Both the position numbers and the translations under genes were made by a program. 64,000 bases of DNA. It comes from Pegoplata infirma (taxonomy: Eukaryota; Arthropoda; Insecta; Diptera; Anthomyiidae). Every line of letters starts with the position of its first letter. Position 1 is the stretch's first letter. Shown here one piece after another: positions 1 through 12,309 of the stretch. The notes below the pieces were generated by a model. It made no database searches. It saw nothing but the letters and a program-made list of their open reading frames with translations, and was not told the origin of the DNA. The DNA lies in contig OY992536.1 of assembly GCA_963921195.1 (NCBI GenBank), positions 310,001 through 374,000 of the forward strand, given 5' to 3'.

Positions 1-355
1 AAAACTTTTTTTTTTCTCTCTTTTGTTGTTGTTCTCCTTTATGTTGCATTGTTTTCATTAAACGTCAAAAGTTACATAATGTGCTGTCACTAATACTTAT
101 TCAAGCGAAATACGACTCTGTTTCATTTCTATTTATTTCTATGGTCCAGGGACCCAGATTAGCTTGACTGTGTGCTGACTGATTCGATGAAGGAATTGTA
201 TACAATTACTAACAATTCTCGATTTTACAGTGTTTGAATCTTAGGCCTTCAGAGCTGCAAGATTATCCACAAAAATGTTGATGGCGCAAGGACTTAGGTC
301 CCTTGTCATAATAATCTGCGCGGCTTTGTCAATTGCAAGAACCTCGGAAAAAAAT

Positions 356-655
356 CGGTTCTGAAAATTTTCCAAAAAAGTTTAATCAATAGCCCATACA
401 AAACTATAAAAGAATGTAAATTTTTGAGATTGTAGTGCATTCCGTTTTAAGTTGATGAATATTTAAACAAGGCAACTCGACACAAATTTTACCATTTTTC
501 CAATATTTGACCACGCCTCCTAAGCCCAGTTTTTGAAAAATTAAAAAACCAAAAAACTCAATTTTCTTAGCTCCATATAGGGCTATCCATACAACCTATT
601 CAGAAATTTACGGTACACGTGTTTTTTTCGCTGGACATTTGGTGTGGAATGCCTC
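356..655. repeat. Right-arm fragment of the GAGGCATTCC foldback family
   Basis: This stretch matches the right arm of the complete foldback element at 60423-61504, including the inner part around TTCTGAAAATTTTC and the terminal GGACATTTGGTGTGGAATGC followed by CTC. The left arm is absent, so it is a truncated copy. Confidence 0.7.
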
Positions 656-1349
656 ATACGTATATTTATAAAAAAAATTCCATCAAATGATGTAAAATTG
701 ATTTTCAATCACGCTCACTTGTGATCATGTGCCAATCACGCACAAATCTAATTATGTTACCATCTCTTGTTTATATGCATAGGCACATAAAATTACTACT
801 AGCAATAAGATTTATGAATAATACCTGAATTACAAGCATTTCTGAAAAAAATTAAAAAAGTCCTATCACAAAACTTAGCATAACTCATTCATTTTTTAGC
901 CGATTGATCTGTTTTTTGGTGTTTTGGAAAGCTACTTTACCATACTTTTTAACAAAAATTAAAAAAAAAATGGTTAATGATGCACTTTCAACTAAGTATA
1001 AAGAATATGACAAATTTTTCAAAAAATTGGGTTTTGTTTAACTTAAACGATCATAGATTAGCCAATTCTTGATCGATTTTTAATATTTTTGTTTTGTTTA
1101 AAAGGTATGACTTATACCTTTCAAAAAAATCCATAAAATCGAAAATCGGTTGTACATTAACAAAGTAATAATTTTTTAAAATTGTAATTTAAGAATTGCC
1201 GTTTTTCAACACATTTGCCAATAAAAAACGTACTTAACGAAGTGATCCAGAAAAACTATGAGTATATCAGTACTCTATGGACTCCAACCAACCCGAATTT
1301 TCATATGAGAACCCCTGCATTTTTTTGGTGTAGCACAGTGTAATTTGTA

Positions 1350-2593
1350 TGATTTTTTTAAATCCACGCCCAAAAAGGGGGCGGGTCAAAAAAAACTAAA
1401 TTTTGTAGCCCCCGAGGTCTAAGTGCATGACTTTAAGCACCTTCTGACATAAAAAGGTTTCATTTGTTTAACAAAAATGCAAAAAAAGCTGTAAAAAATT
1501 GCGTTTTTTAAGACGTTTTTTTAGTTCTTAAAGGGGGAACTTTTTTCCCCTGATCCGATTTTACCCATTTCCGAACTTGACTGGCCTATGACCATGAGAC
1601 ACATTCGTGCCAATTTTCAGGAGTCTAGCTCTTTTTTTTTGGACTGAAACGTGTTTTATACAGACGGACATTCATAGAATAGTGTTCTATAGTCGAAAAG
1701 TCGAAAAGTCGATTAATCGACTTTTTGTATGAAAAAGTCGAAAAGTCGAAATCGACTTTTTTGTTCTTAAAAAGTCGAAAAGTCGACTTTTGCTTTCGAC
1801 TTTTTTCGACTTTTTTAGATTTTTTTTTTTTTTACTTTTTTTTTTACTTTTGCTAAATGAAAATAATTTCTTTCTTCTGAAAAAAATTTCAAATGAGAGC
1901 CGAGTTTAATAACAACTAAAGCTATTGGTGTTTCCATGTATTTTGTGTGTGAAGCAAAAATGTCAATGCCAAATTCATGAGTTAGAAAGTGTTAACTGCA
2001 ATATTTACCAAATATTTTTGATTATTGTAAATACCTCATTGATAGGGTTCTATAAATCGAAAGTCGACTCTTTTGCTTTCGATTTTTTCAACCTTTTCCA
2101 CATTTTCGGTTTCTTTGACTTTTTTTGATAAATAAAATACAACAAAAAAAAATAGCACCTAAATGCTTACAACAAGTCAAAACTAAACTTTTATTTACAA
2201 ACAAATCGACTTTTTAAAGTTGGAAAAGGTCGAAAAAAGTTAAAAAGTCGAAGTCGAAAAGTCGAAAAAAGTCGAAAAGTCGAAAAAAGTCGAAAAAAGT
2301 CGAAAAGTCGAAAAAAGTCGAAAAGTCGACTTTTTAAAAAGTCGAAAAATCGAAAAGTCGACTTTTTAAAATTTGAAAAAAGTCGAAAAGTCGAAAAATC
2401 GACTTTTTAGAAATTGAAAAAAGTCGAAAAGTCGACTTTTTGTTGCGACTATATAACCCTATCATAGAATGACTTAGAATCGATCATAGATCAATAATAT
2501 ATATACTTTATGGGGTCCCCGATCGATATTTTTATGCGATACAAACGGAATGACAAAGTGAGTATACCCCCATACTGTGGTTGGAGGGTATAA
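1350..2593 (+). mobile_element. mini-me/DINE-like element, copy A, interrupted by a hAT MITE
   Basis: The sequence is alignable by eye to the cleaner copy at 12779-13464: CCACGCCC near the start, then CCCCTGATCCGATTT, CAGACGGACA, GATCGATATTT and a terminal TTGGAGGGTATA. Only one GACG unit of the microsatellite is left. The copy is split at 1680 by the 1681-2462 insertion. The left boundary is uncertain. Mini-me/DINE elements are non-coding repeats of Diptera with (GTCY)n microsatellites; the family name rests on that resemblance. Confidence 0.65.
1681..2462. mobile_element. hAT-like MITE built of AAGTCG repeats
   Basis: The insertion is flanked by the 8-bp duplication CATAGAAT (1673-1680 and 2463-2470). 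Its ends are AGTGTTCTATAGTCG and, read inward from the right, ATAGGGTTATATAGTCG. Much of the interior is runs of AAAAAGTCG and CGACTTTTT in both orientations, so the element can fold on itself. A second end-like sequence, TAGGGTTCTATAAATCG, sits at about 2045. The 8-bp duplication and TAGGG-like end are hAT hallmarks. Confidence 0.8.
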
Positions 2594-2601
2594 AAAAATA
2601 A

Positions 2602-3781
2602 ATTAAAACGGAATGCACCACAATTTCAAAAAAATGCATACATGTGTTTTTCGTGTTTTTTTCAGAAAATCACATTTGAATTTTAAAACAATTTAGTAAT
2701 TTGCTTGTATTTTCTTGTTTCAACACAGCGTATGAGTAACATTTATGCAAATATTTAATACTCATTCGCTATGGTGAAACAAGAAAATACAGCAAATTAC
2801 AAAGTTGTTATGGAATTTAATATTCATATGTAATTTTCTCGACAAACAAAAAACAACCCAGCAAAAACTAGGTAATGTGTTGTGAAAAGTAATGACTGTC
2901 AATTACATTACTTAAAACAACTACTCATTACCCACTGCATTACTTTAGTCCAAAAAGCAACTGGTGGCTTATATTGTAATATGTAAGTAGTTATTTGCAA
3001 TAATATAAATAATAAGTTATTGCGAATGTTAAAAATAAATACTTATTTGCAAGTTCACTTGGGAAATTAAGTCCAATCAGAAAAAAACAATATTTGTTTT
3101 ACCTTTTTAGCTTAAAGTTTCGCAAAAACGAATAATCTAATGATAAATAGTTATTTCAAACTCTGTTTGCAACTATTTATTTCATTCCTTATAAGTAACT
3201 ACTTATTTTATTCGTTATATGAAAGTAGTTATTTATCTCCCTACTCGTAAGCTTGTAGGCACTAATTATTTTTGTCTCACGGCCTTTATAGAATAAGTAG
3301 TGTTTCATGCAATGAGTAAGTACATACCAATAATTATTACTAATTACTATACTCATTACTAGTAATGCAAAAATTTGCTGGGAAATGTCTGATTTTATTT
3401 GTGCAAATAGAGAAACATATAAAAAAAGTGTCCGGATATATTGACTTTTTAAAAAAATGGAAAATTTCAGAACGGATTCTGAAAATTTTCAAAAAAAAAA
3501 TATATTTAAACCGATAGACCATACAAAACTATACAAGACTGTAAATTTTTGAGATTGTGGTGCATTCCGTTTTTATTTGATAAATATTTAAACAAGGCAA
3601 CTCGACATAAATTAGACCATTTTTCCAATATTTGACCACGCCCCCTAAGCCCAGTTATTAAAAAATTGGCAAACCAAAAAAGCAATTTTCTTAGTTCCAT
3701 ATAGCGCTATTCATACAACCTATTCAGAAATTCACTGGACACATGTTTTTCTGTAGCGGGACATTTGACGTGGAATGCCTC
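2602..3781. repeat. GAGGCATTCC foldback element, decayed copy
   Basis: Both halves resemble the complete copy at 60423-61504: the left part holds the CACCACAAT and TTGCTTGTATTTTCTTGTTT segments, and the right part ends in GGACATTTGACGTGGAATGC plus CTC. The outer left arm is missing. The copy is split by the CCCAGC element at 2857-3382. Confidence 0.65.
2857..3382. mobile_element. CCCAGC-ended non-autonomous element, TSD AA
   Basis: It begins CCCAGCAAAAACTAGGTAAT and ends ATTTGCTGGG, with AA duplicated on both sides (2855-2856, 3383-3384). The interior repeats degenerate TAATGAGTA and AGTAGTTATTT motifs. It has no coding sequence and lies inside the foldback element 2602-3781. Confidence 0.7.
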
Positions 3782-3790
3782 ATATATATA

Positions 3791-4085
3791 AAAATAAGTT
3801 GTATTTTCTTTGTAATGCGTTTTCTCTGGAATGCGTAGACCGATGTTCATGATAGGTAACTTCCATGATAGGTGACGTTATGTAAATACGGACTTTGTAT
3901 GTGTATTGGTTCATGAGTTTTATGCATTTAAGTGCACTAAATATAAAAATAAGTTGCATTGTGTATGTAATGCGTGTTCTCTGTAATGCGTGAACCGATT
4001 TTACTTCGGAAAATTTCCCATGAAAAGTGACGTCAATGCCAAGTTTGTATTGGTTCATGAGTTACATGCATTTTAGTGCACAAAC
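3791..4085. repeat. Two direct repeats, about 155-bp spacing
   Basis: A unit starting AAAATAAGTT at 3791 recurs at 3946. Both continue through TAATGCG, CTCTG.AATGCGT and ACCGAT, and both end with a TGGTTCATGAGTT segment followed by ATGCATTT. Similarity is imperfect, so the duplication is old. Confidence 0.6.
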
Positions 4086-4206
4086 CTGTACGTTTGCGTA
4101 AATGGTGTATATGGGGAAATATTTGGAAGGTTATTCTAAGAGGGTTTAAGGAAAAACACTTGTCGGTTTGTATTTACATAAATACAAGTTACAAAATTTA
4201 AATATA

Positions 4207-5075
4207 CCCACCCAACAATATTCGGAGCACTCATAATTTAGGACTCTTAAATTAATCTAAAAAATTATTGTTTTTGGAGCCCTCATTTTTTGGAATCAAA
4301 AAAGAATCAAAAATAACACATTTTATTTGAGTTTTCAAATATTTTTTCCAAAAACACTAAATTTTTGGATTCAATATTGAACATTTCGATTTGAGTCTAA
4401 AAGAACCCCTAAATATTTTGGAAATTGTTTCGTCAAAAAAATCAGTCCAAACTGACTCATAAAAGTAAAAAAATTATAATATTTTTTGAGCCATCCAAAA
4501 AGGCTCAAAAAAAATGTTTCTTTTGGAGCCTAAAAATATTTTTTCTTTCAAAATAATTTATAAGTCAGAAAATAAATTTCTTCAAAACTTTTTTTGTAGT
4601 ATGCAAATACCGTTATAAACGGGAATAAAAGGAAGTTTGTAAGAAATGAAAAAGGATGAGGGAACGCCAAATTGCTGTTTGAGAAGATCCGAGGGAAAAT
4701 ATCATTGCTATTGGAAGTGGCTGTGTTTTTTTAATTATTATGTGTATGTACAATTAAAAATATTTTAATTTCAAATTTTTGTAAGATAAATAAAGATTTT
4801 CAAAATATACAAAAATTTTCGCATTTTTTTATTTTTAAATCAAAACAGCAAAAAAATACAAAAAAACTACACTTTTTTAGTAGACTCCAAATTGACTCCG
4901 AATAGGCTCCAAAGTATGAAAAAATTTCCCCTTTTTGAATATTTTTTTGGGGGTCATTTTGGAGTCTAAAAAGAGGGCTCTTTTGGATGAACCACTTTCA
5001 TACAATAATTTGAAATTCTTGTTACATTTTTGGAGCCCATTTTGGAGTCTAAAATGAGTCTGCTTGCTAGCTGGG
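4207..5075. mobile_element. CCCA...TGGG element related to 35616-37277, TSD TA
   Basis: The right end TTGCTAGCTGGG is followed by TA, and the left end CCCACCCAAC is preceded by TA. The right 200 bp, with a repeated TTTTGGAGTCTAAAA and GGAGCCC pattern, is the reverse complement of the left end of the element at 35616. It holds many GGAGCC/GGCTCC and TTGGACTCC motifs, subterminal repeats that could bind a transposase. It has no coding capacity. The left end is diverged. Confidence 0.6.
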
Positions 5076-5132
5076 TAGTTTAAAGACATACGAACAAGTG
5101 TTTTCTTTTAATTTTCTTTATAGTAGTATTTT

Positions 5133-5408
5133 ATATCGCTCATTTATTTGTATAGTGTCATAACTCAAAATGATTGATTTTACAGAAAACCTGTTTAAAG
5201 TTTACATTTGAAACTTGGTTTACATTGCAAAAGGCCCGTACATAGAAAATGTTATAATGGCGTGTTCTCTTCTCAAACGGTGAGTGTAAAAGATATTAAT
5301 ACGAATTTTTGACAAAATATAAAGCATGCTATAACAAATAATTCTGTATCGTTTACCCAAAAACGACATGTTTTGAGTTATGACGCTATACAAGTAAATG
5401 AGCGATAT
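5133..5408. mobile_element. Hairpin MITE with about 38-bp inverted ends
   Basis: The left end ATATCGCTCATTTATTTGTA pairs with the right end TACAAGTAAATGAGCGATAT, and pairing continues inward through TAGTGTCATAACTCAAAA. The spacer is unpaired. A diverged partial relative lies at 28572-28780. No confident target duplication was found. Confidence 0.65.
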
Positions 5409-5990
5409 GTTAATTTGAACTCGAATGCAACTTTTTTGTTAATTAACTTTACCGGAAACTTCCAAGGGAAGAATTTCATAATTTTTTAGTGATATCATTT
5501 TATGGAAAAATAAAATTCATTTACACTCATAACACGAAGATGACCTCAGAAGTTAAAACGAGATATGGGTCAAAGTTAGTACTAGCTGACTTTCCAGCTG
5601 TATTTTTTTATAACGATCGGACATCAAATAACAATGCCTAAAAATCTAATATTTTAGCTGTGGAGTATTTTTGAGGTAAGCTTTAAAATTAAGCGGTGAA
5701 AATGGGAACCTTTTTCTCCCTTACGACCGACCCAGTCTATGAGACACTCATTATTTCTATATACAAAGTTCCAAATTATGATACGCTTTTGCTATAGATT
5801 CTGATATTCATTTCTGAGAACTTTTCCGTGTACAAAAATCCTGAAACACATTTATAAAAGAAAATTACACCGCTCTACAAATCTGAGGTTTGTCGCTGCG
5901 TTTTGAATGAAACCGAAAAAAGTTTATAGGTTTTGGTTTCCCGATTCCAAAACGGTCACTCAAATTTTACTATCACGTCACAATTTTGAG
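5409..5990. other. No recognised feature
   Basis: A/T-rich sequence. I see no coding region, clear repeat unit or element ends. Confidence 0.5.
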
Positions 5991-6357
5991 CGCCTATAAA
6001 ATAAGATCCTGACATGCGAATGACTTGATATGAAGCTCGTTCGAAAGTGAGCAATTTTCTCTTTAAGACAAAATCAAATTTTCTTAGAATTTAATTTTTT
6101 ATAATGGTGAAAAAATCGTTAGCCAAAAGTGCTTTAAATCTAATATTTACGTATGTATTTGTATTGAAATTTGTTAAAAAACACTGTGTAAATAAACTAA
6201 ATATTTAAAAAATGGAAGGTTTTTGTTAATGATTTTTTTACCATTTTAGAAAATTAAATTCAAAGAACATTTTATCTTGTCTTATAGAGAAAATCACATA
6301 CTTTCGAATGAGCCTGATACCAAGCCAATCGCATGTCAAGATCTTATATTATATGCT
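5991..6357. repeat. Imperfect foldback, arms about 140 bp
   Basis: The left arm from 5991 (CTATAAAATAAGATCCTGAC and ATGCGAATGACTTG) pairs with the right arm ending near 6357 (AATCGCATGTCAAGATCTTA). Inside, CTTTAAGACAAAATC pairs with TCTTGTCTTATAGAG. No target duplication is visible, so the boundaries are approximate. It is likely an old MITE. Confidence 0.55.
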
Positions 6358-7096
6358 TTCAAAAAGGGTCAAAAAATGGCCTTTTTCTGCACTTTAACCG
6401 CGAATAACTCAAAATCCTGACGTGCTAGACATATTTGGGTCGCAGATTTCGAATCAGCGCAACAAACACTACCTAAATCACTTACCAGAATCCAATACGC
6501 ATTTTCATGTTGAGCTGTGTTATCAGATTCTTAAAAATTAGTAGTGTCAGTTTCAAAAACATTTTTCCTATACAGGAAATTTGACAAACTTTCCTAAAAA
6601 TAAAATCTAAAATTTAATGGCATTTCTCGATAGAAAATATTTAAGAATAGTTTTTTTTTTCGTTTTTCATCTTTTTTAGACTTTTTTTTAACTGTTCCTT
6701 CCCATCTTTTTTATTATCTTTTTTTATTATTATTTTTTTTTCTTTTTTTGGAGTAAAACATTTTTTCATATTTAAATTTTTAACGTATTCTGGTAGACCA
6801 CTCTCAAATAAAAATAAAAAAAACAATCAGAAATGAATTTATCGATTGTTTAGAACAAAAATTGTATTACAAATTTTTTGTATCTAAAGTTTTTTTAAGT
6901 TTAATTCCGTTTTTTCTTTCTCCTGCAAAAGTGACGAAAAGCCGAGATACGCATTAGTTTCTTTGGCAATTTTTTGTATGTCCATGTATAGTTTGTTGAA
7001 AGTATTTAATTATTTTTGAACACAATTTTTTTTAATTTATTAACATATTTTTTAAATGTAAACTGCCGAGAAACAAACATATGAGAAGCTTTAAAC
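6358..7096. other. No gene; poly-T-rich spacer
   Basis: Mostly runs of T and A. An open frame at 6641-6826 on the minus strand is low-complexity Lys/Phe and is not credible as a gene. Nothing else was recognised. Confidence 0.5.
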
Positions 7097-7413
7097 CAAT
7101 GGTTCCCAACCTTTGATTCTCGCCCCACTGGGGGACAATTTCAATGCATCAGGGGGGGCAACGAAGCCATTTTTAAGATTTTTTTTGTTAAATAAACTAA
7201 AAAAAGTATTATTTTAGTTAAACTATTTAGTTGATTGTTGAAAACTTTTTATAAAAACTTTGTTTGAACAATGATTTTAACAAAAATTTTGCTTAATCAC
7301 AAGTAATTTTTAAATTTTAAAACAAATTTGAAAAGTTTACCAATTTTCTTGTGTGTAGGGGGGACATTGTAGTTTTTTAAACTTAAAAGTGGGTTAAAAG
7401 TTGGGAACCATTG
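7097..7413. mobile_element. hAT MITE, CAATGGTTCCCAAC ends, TSD CTTTAAAC
   Basis: A perfect 8-bp duplication CTTTAAAC (7089-7096 and 7414-7421) flanks an element whose ends CAATGGTTCCCAACCTTT and AAAAGTTGGGAACCATTG are inverted repeats. A CGCCCCACTGGGGG palindrome follows the left end. The ends resemble those of the element at 40315-41322, so the two are probably one family. Confidence 0.85.
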
Positions 7414-7771
7414 CTTTAAACCAAAGATATAGGCAAAAATGTGTGTTAACATTTGTATGATCTCACTCCTTAATGTCCTAATGGTATCCTTGATCATCAA
7501 ATCGACCTCGGATTTCTTGCAATAGTAAGGTGACTTTTTTTGGGAATTCGAATAAAATTAAGTATGAATTAATTTAACATAAATTTTTTTAATATTTGTC
7601 GGTTTTTGAGGGCTTGGTCCACAAAAAATTAAAATGCCTATATTTCGAGAAGGTGGTTTTATACAACTTTTTTGATGACAAATTCGTTTTAGAAGGCCAA
7701 AATACTATAGAAAATGTATTAAACATGCATTTAACCTAAACTTAAAGGGGACCCAAACTTATACTGAAAGA

Positions 7772-8118
7772 ATTTTGTTCATTAGGCTATGAAAACGTAC
7801 ACTGATTCTATGAAAAAAAATCATTAGAAGTCAGCCAATGATGCCGTTCATAGAATCGTTTCATAGAAATTCATAGAAACCAGAAACCTATGAAAAAGTT
7901 CATAGGCTATGAAAAAAAAGTTATTATTCAATTCTATTTTATTTATTTTATTATTTAAATATTTGCTAATTTTTTTTATTTTATTTATTTACATTTTGTT
8001 CATTACAGCTCTGAAAACGTACATTGATTCTTTGAAAAAAATCATTAGAAGTCAGCCAATGATGACCTCCATAGAATCTATGAAACAAATTCATAGAAAC
8101 CATAAACCTATGAAAAAG
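7772..8118. repeat. Direct repeat of about 120 bp, 221 bp apart
   Basis: The block containing GAAAACGTACACTGATTCTA at 7790 recurs at 8011 with few changes (GAAAACGTACATTGATTCTT). Both continue through ATCATTAGAAGTCAGCCAAT and repeated CATAGAAT/CTATGAAA words. A low-complexity open frame between the copies is not a gene. Confidence 0.7.
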
Positions 8119-8207
8119 TGGCGTGATTGAACTATAACCATATTTCATAGAAAAAATATCTTAATATATAAAAGCGTTTGTGCGGGGTACGTGTCACTAA
8201 AACTTAC

Positions 8208-8330
8208 CCCCTTATTTTGTAAAACGCAACGCGCCGCGTTGTCAAAATTTCTGTGTAATTTGTTTTTGTTACAATAACAAATTGTATTGAAATATTGAGA
8301 CGCGGCGCGTTGCGTTTTACAAAATTGGGG
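8208..8330. repeat. Short near-perfect hairpin, GC-rich arms
   Basis: CCCCTTATTTTGTAAAACGC, followed by AACGCGCCGCG, pairs with CGCGGCGCGTTGCG, TTTTACAAAATTGGGG at the other end, around a spacer of about 50 bp. It has the size and shape of a PIF/Harbinger-type MITE, but no target duplication is clear. Confidence 0.6.
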
Positions 8331-9553
8331 CATTAAGAATCGCTGGACCGATTTACACCAAACTTGGACAATATATTAGTTTAGTCTGGAGCCAGGTGTC
8401 TCTTTAGTTTAATCCCGATAGGTGACGCTGTTATCGCAATATTTAATTTTTTGTTATTTATGGTACGACCCAATAGGTGGCGCTGTATTGATGGTACAAT
8501 TTTGTTAAAATTCAAAAGATATTATAAAACAGAAGTAAGTTTCCTAATAAAATTTGGACCTGGTAAATGGCGCTGCAATGAAATTATTATTATAGAGATT
8601 TTGAATTGAAACGTCGGGTATATAATGCCACTCCCACTTTTTTATTTTATATATAAGCTTAAAATATTTATAAGATTAATATGTGTACCATTATGAACCA
8701 TTGTTTACATCTGAACCATGTACCATTATGAATTCAGATGTACAATGTATCATTAATGCTTCATTTCAAAAAAAAATATCAATATATACCGCCGACAGAT
8801 GTGTTTTTGTATACTTTAGGTTGCTGTAAAAATATTACCTAGTCAGTATCATGCTTGGCACCTGAGCATTGAGGCATTAGTATTTTTTTCATGTAAAATA
8901 TAAATGAAAAAGCAGGCATTGGCATTGTTTTTTTCTTACAAAAGTATCCATTAAAAAAAACTGCAATGAGTTTGTTTTGTTTGTTTTAATAAGTAATAAT
9001 TAAGTTTAAAAATTATTTTTTTTGAGCGCACGCTCCTGTGCAGCGTTGCCAATTTAGCTTTTTAACCGCTTGATTTAGCTTTTTTTTTATTTTTTGCGGG
9101 AAAATTGTGCATTTAACTTTAAGCGTTTTTTTAAGCTTTTTTGAAAAATGCGTGAATTCAGCTTTTGGATTTGGGGGAAGCTTTTTTGCTCAACTTTTTT
9201 TTTTACAATTTACTTCATAAATAATAATAAATAGTCATGTAAACGGTATTCACAGTTATGACTACGTCTGTCATATTCCAATTTTTATGATTGAACAGTC
9301 ATAACATCAATATTTTTCTATACAAACCACCAAAAAACATTAAAAAAAATTTTAATTTTGTTTGCAAATTTTAAGACCTGCTCTCGGGACGATTATAAAA
9401 TTGACAAATAAAATCTAAAATTTTTGAAATTTGTTGTATGTAGGTTTATATAGAAAAATATTTATATAATGACTTTTCAGTCACAAAAACTGGCTTATGA
9501 CAGTCATATCCACTCTCAATTGTGAATAGACCCATACAATTTTACATAAAAAA
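8331..9553. other. No gene; scattered minor repeats
   Basis: A GGTGACGCTG/GGTGGCGCTG/ATGGCGCTG word recurs at about 8422, 8476 and 8565, which suggests an old repetitive element. A weak inverted repeat with GTCATA and GTGAAT motifs spans about 9244-9533. At about 9043, CAGCGTTGCCAATTTAGC resembles a hAT end with no visible partner. Confidence 0.4.
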
Positions 9554-10464
9554 CAATGTTGGCAATCAATACCTTTTCAATACCGTTATCCGTTTCAAAA
9601 CCCTTTAAATTGAATACCGGTACCAATAAAAATACCGAAACTCAGTTTTGGTATCGGATACCGTATCCAAAAACCTTTTCCTTTGGTACCGGTACGTACC
9701 GGTATTGAAACGGATTTTCCTAAAAAACCATGTTTTTTTACAAAAAAAAATTAATAGAAAATTTTTATTTTTTTGGTTTTTGTAAATGAAAAATCGTACT
9801 CCAAATGCCTCCCCGAAGTCTCATAAAAATCAAAAAAATCTTTGAGCACCCACATCGTGGATTAAGTAAAAGTTTCCAATAAAAAAGTCATACTTAAACC
9901 GCTATGCGGGAGAAAATTTTTGATTTTCATGAAATTTTTTTGGAGTCATTTAGACTCTCAATAGAAAAAGCCTGCATTTCAACTTTTTATGCAATTTTAA
10001 TGTTTGTATTTGCTATTTTATTAATTTATTTCATTATTTTCAAAATAAATAGCTTCAAAATGATTTAAATTAGGGAATTCGATAATAAATTAAATCTAAA
10101 AAAATTTAAAAATAACACAGGGCAACACTTTTTTTTTGCCCGGGTTCTGATAGCTAATTTTGGGTAATTGGGGCACGCTGATTTCAAATCTGGCTATCGT
10201 TATTTGGGTCAGCTCTAGTTTTCGAAATATAGCCTAAGGAATCTTTGAAAATAGGCTTTTATTGGCATCTTTGTGAGTCCATATTTACCAACACTTGTCT
10301 TACATCAAAAAAGTGAATGACGATTTTGAGTATGTTGGATATGCTGATTGCAAAAATTATCTTACTTATGTTGAGTCATCTTAAGTTTTGGAGATATCGA
10401 TAAAATACAACTTTTAAATTTATGCCCTCCCACTGAAGCTGCCAGAAAAAAGCAATATAGTTAT

Positions 10465-11185
10465 CCCAGGAAAATTTTTCAAAACCGATTCTGACAACAC
10501 TTGTTCTAGAACAGGTTCTTCGGTAACCATAAACTATTACACTTTAATTATTCAGAACAAGTTAAGTGAAAATTATTTTGAAGCTTGTTCTCTGCAATCA
10601 AAGTTTCATAACATTTTGGTTTTCTGGAATTAAAAAAAATTATGTGTCAAAAAAAATAAAAAATAAATAACAATTTATTTTTGTTAACCAAGAAAAAATA
10701 CGAAATTCTGTTAAAATAGCAGGATATAATCGTGAAAATTATTGAAACAAAGGTGAGTAAATTAAATTTTCATTGTCTGGGTCGGGTAAAATACTAATAA
10801 TTTATGTTTTTTTATTTTTGTTTGCAGAAAATCCATGTTCAGGTATGTCATTATTTAAAGGCCCAAAATGCAACTTTGGAGGCGAAAAAGGAAAAATGTA
10901 TGTTAAAAAATGTAAATATTCCATGTTATATATGATTGTCTATATCTTTGTTTAATAAATTAATGCGATTCAAATATTTCTTTAATTCTAATTTCTGTTC
11001 CAAATTTTACTTCTAGAACCGATTCCGAGGAACAAAAATATGTTCTAGTTTTGGTTACAAACACCTGTTGCTTTTGGGACAATCCCTTTTTAAAAAGAAT
11101 CGGTGTTGCACAAGAATTAGAACAGGTTCTAGGGAAGTATAAGTTGTTCCACAATCGGTTCTTTGCAACCGAAAATTTTGCTGGG
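10465..11185. mobile_element. CCCAG-ended element, TSD AT
   Basis: It starts CCCAGGAAAATTTT and ends AAAATTTTGCTGGG, with AT on both sides (10463-10464, 11186-11187). The subterminal word GAACAGGTTCT and relatives occur near both ends. It has no credible coding frame and is nested in 9554-12088. Confidence 0.75.
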
Positions 11186-11549
11186 ATAAGTTAGTGTTAA
11201 AATTGAGGTTTCAAAATTAATTTTGAAAATTATAGCCAAGCAAAGTTAGTAAAAATCGCACTTTTTCGACTCTTTAACAGCGATTTGCTCGCGAACGCGA
11301 GCTGATGGAAAAAATTGGATAACAGATTCGGAATCAGCACACTAAAATCCATATAAATCAGTTGTCAAATGTCAGGCAAATTGAAAAAATCAACTTTTGT
11401 CAACCTGTGTAATCAAAAAAATTAAAAGCCGACAATCAAAAAATGGTAAATTTTCTTTTAAGCTTGAAACAATTTCTGTACTGATTTTCTGTATTGCATT
11501 TCATGGACATATAAATTGCGGTGGTCAAGTGAGGATATTTTTTTTTTTT

Positions 11550-11790
11550 ATTGCAGAAAGATGAGACTTAACATTCGTAACCATATTTACCCGAAATTCT
11601 CCCTTTTTCATACATAAATATTTTTTTGAAAAAGGTGTTCTCTACTGTTAAACAAAGGAAACATTTTTATGTCAGAATAACTTTAAAGTCCTGGACTTTG
11701 ATCAAGGGGATAAGAAAATTACAGTTTTCTCTGCCCGCCCCTTTTGTAGGTGTGGTCCGGCAACGTCTCCGCCGACCCCCTTAACACGCT
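11550..11790 (-). repeat. Diverged mini-me/DINE fragment, reverse orientation
   Basis: Words shared with the reverse complement of 12779-13464 include a segment like AACATTTTTATGTCAGAATA, AAGTCCTGGACTTTGATCAA and GCCCGCCCCTTTTGTAGGTG. The ends are not preserved. Confidence 0.5.
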
Positions 11791-12126
11791 ATTTTATTTT
11801 TTTTTCACATTTTAAAGAACATTTTAGCAAAAATGCTAAAAATAAATACGTAAATACGTGTTTAGTATTAAAATTGAAAAAAAAATATTTTTTTTAAGTT
11901 TTTATGCGTTTTTTATATATTTTAGCATTTTTTCGATAATACCGGTACGTACCGGTATCGACGTTTCGGTATCGGTAATACCGTAACCGATTCAACTCAA
12001 ATACCGTAACCGATACCGATACCGAAATAATAAAAAACGATACCAATACCGATATCGATACCGTTATTCGTTTCGATTGCCAACCTTGATAAAAAGTCTT
12101 ATTTTTCAAAAATTTAAAAAAGTTTA

Positions 12127-12302
12127 AGGGTCGAACCAGAATCAAATGCGTAGCGCAAGACGTAAAAAAAAACAAAAACAAACACATCAAATTTGAAATT
12201 TTTACGTCCGTTTGATTTAGGTAACTCACATTTAAATATTAGAAACGAAAAATTATTGGGCGTTACGCCTTACGCGACGTAATTTGATTCAGGTTGGGCG
12301 CT
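12127..12302. mobile_element. AGGGTCGAAC MITE, copy without nested insertion
   Basis: The inverted ends AGGGTCGAACCAGAATCAAA and, read inward, AGCGCCCAACCTGAATCAAA enclose about 176 bp that also contain pairing ACGTAA/TTACGTC words. It is nearly the same sequence as 33299-33816 without the 337-bp element found there, so it serves as the empty site for that insertion. Confidence 0.75.
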
Positions 12303-12309
12303 AATATGT

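Larger units (their letters stand above)
9554..12088. mobile_element. hAT-like element with CAATGTTGGCAATC ends
   Basis: The left end CAATGTTGGCAATCAATACC and the right end, read inward, CAAGGTTGGCAATCGAAACG, are inverted repeats. They are flanked by ATAAAAAA (9546-9553) and ATAAAAAG (12089-12096), a 7/8 duplication. Subterminal ACCGGTA/GGTATCGGTA words occur at both ends. No transposase frame survives. Within it lie the CCCAGG element 10465-11185 and a mini-me fragment near 11550-11790. Confidence 0.65.

Noticed and set aside
7909..8130. 73-codon open frame
   Set aside because: It crosses the spacer and second unit of a direct repeat and is hydrophobic low-complexity.
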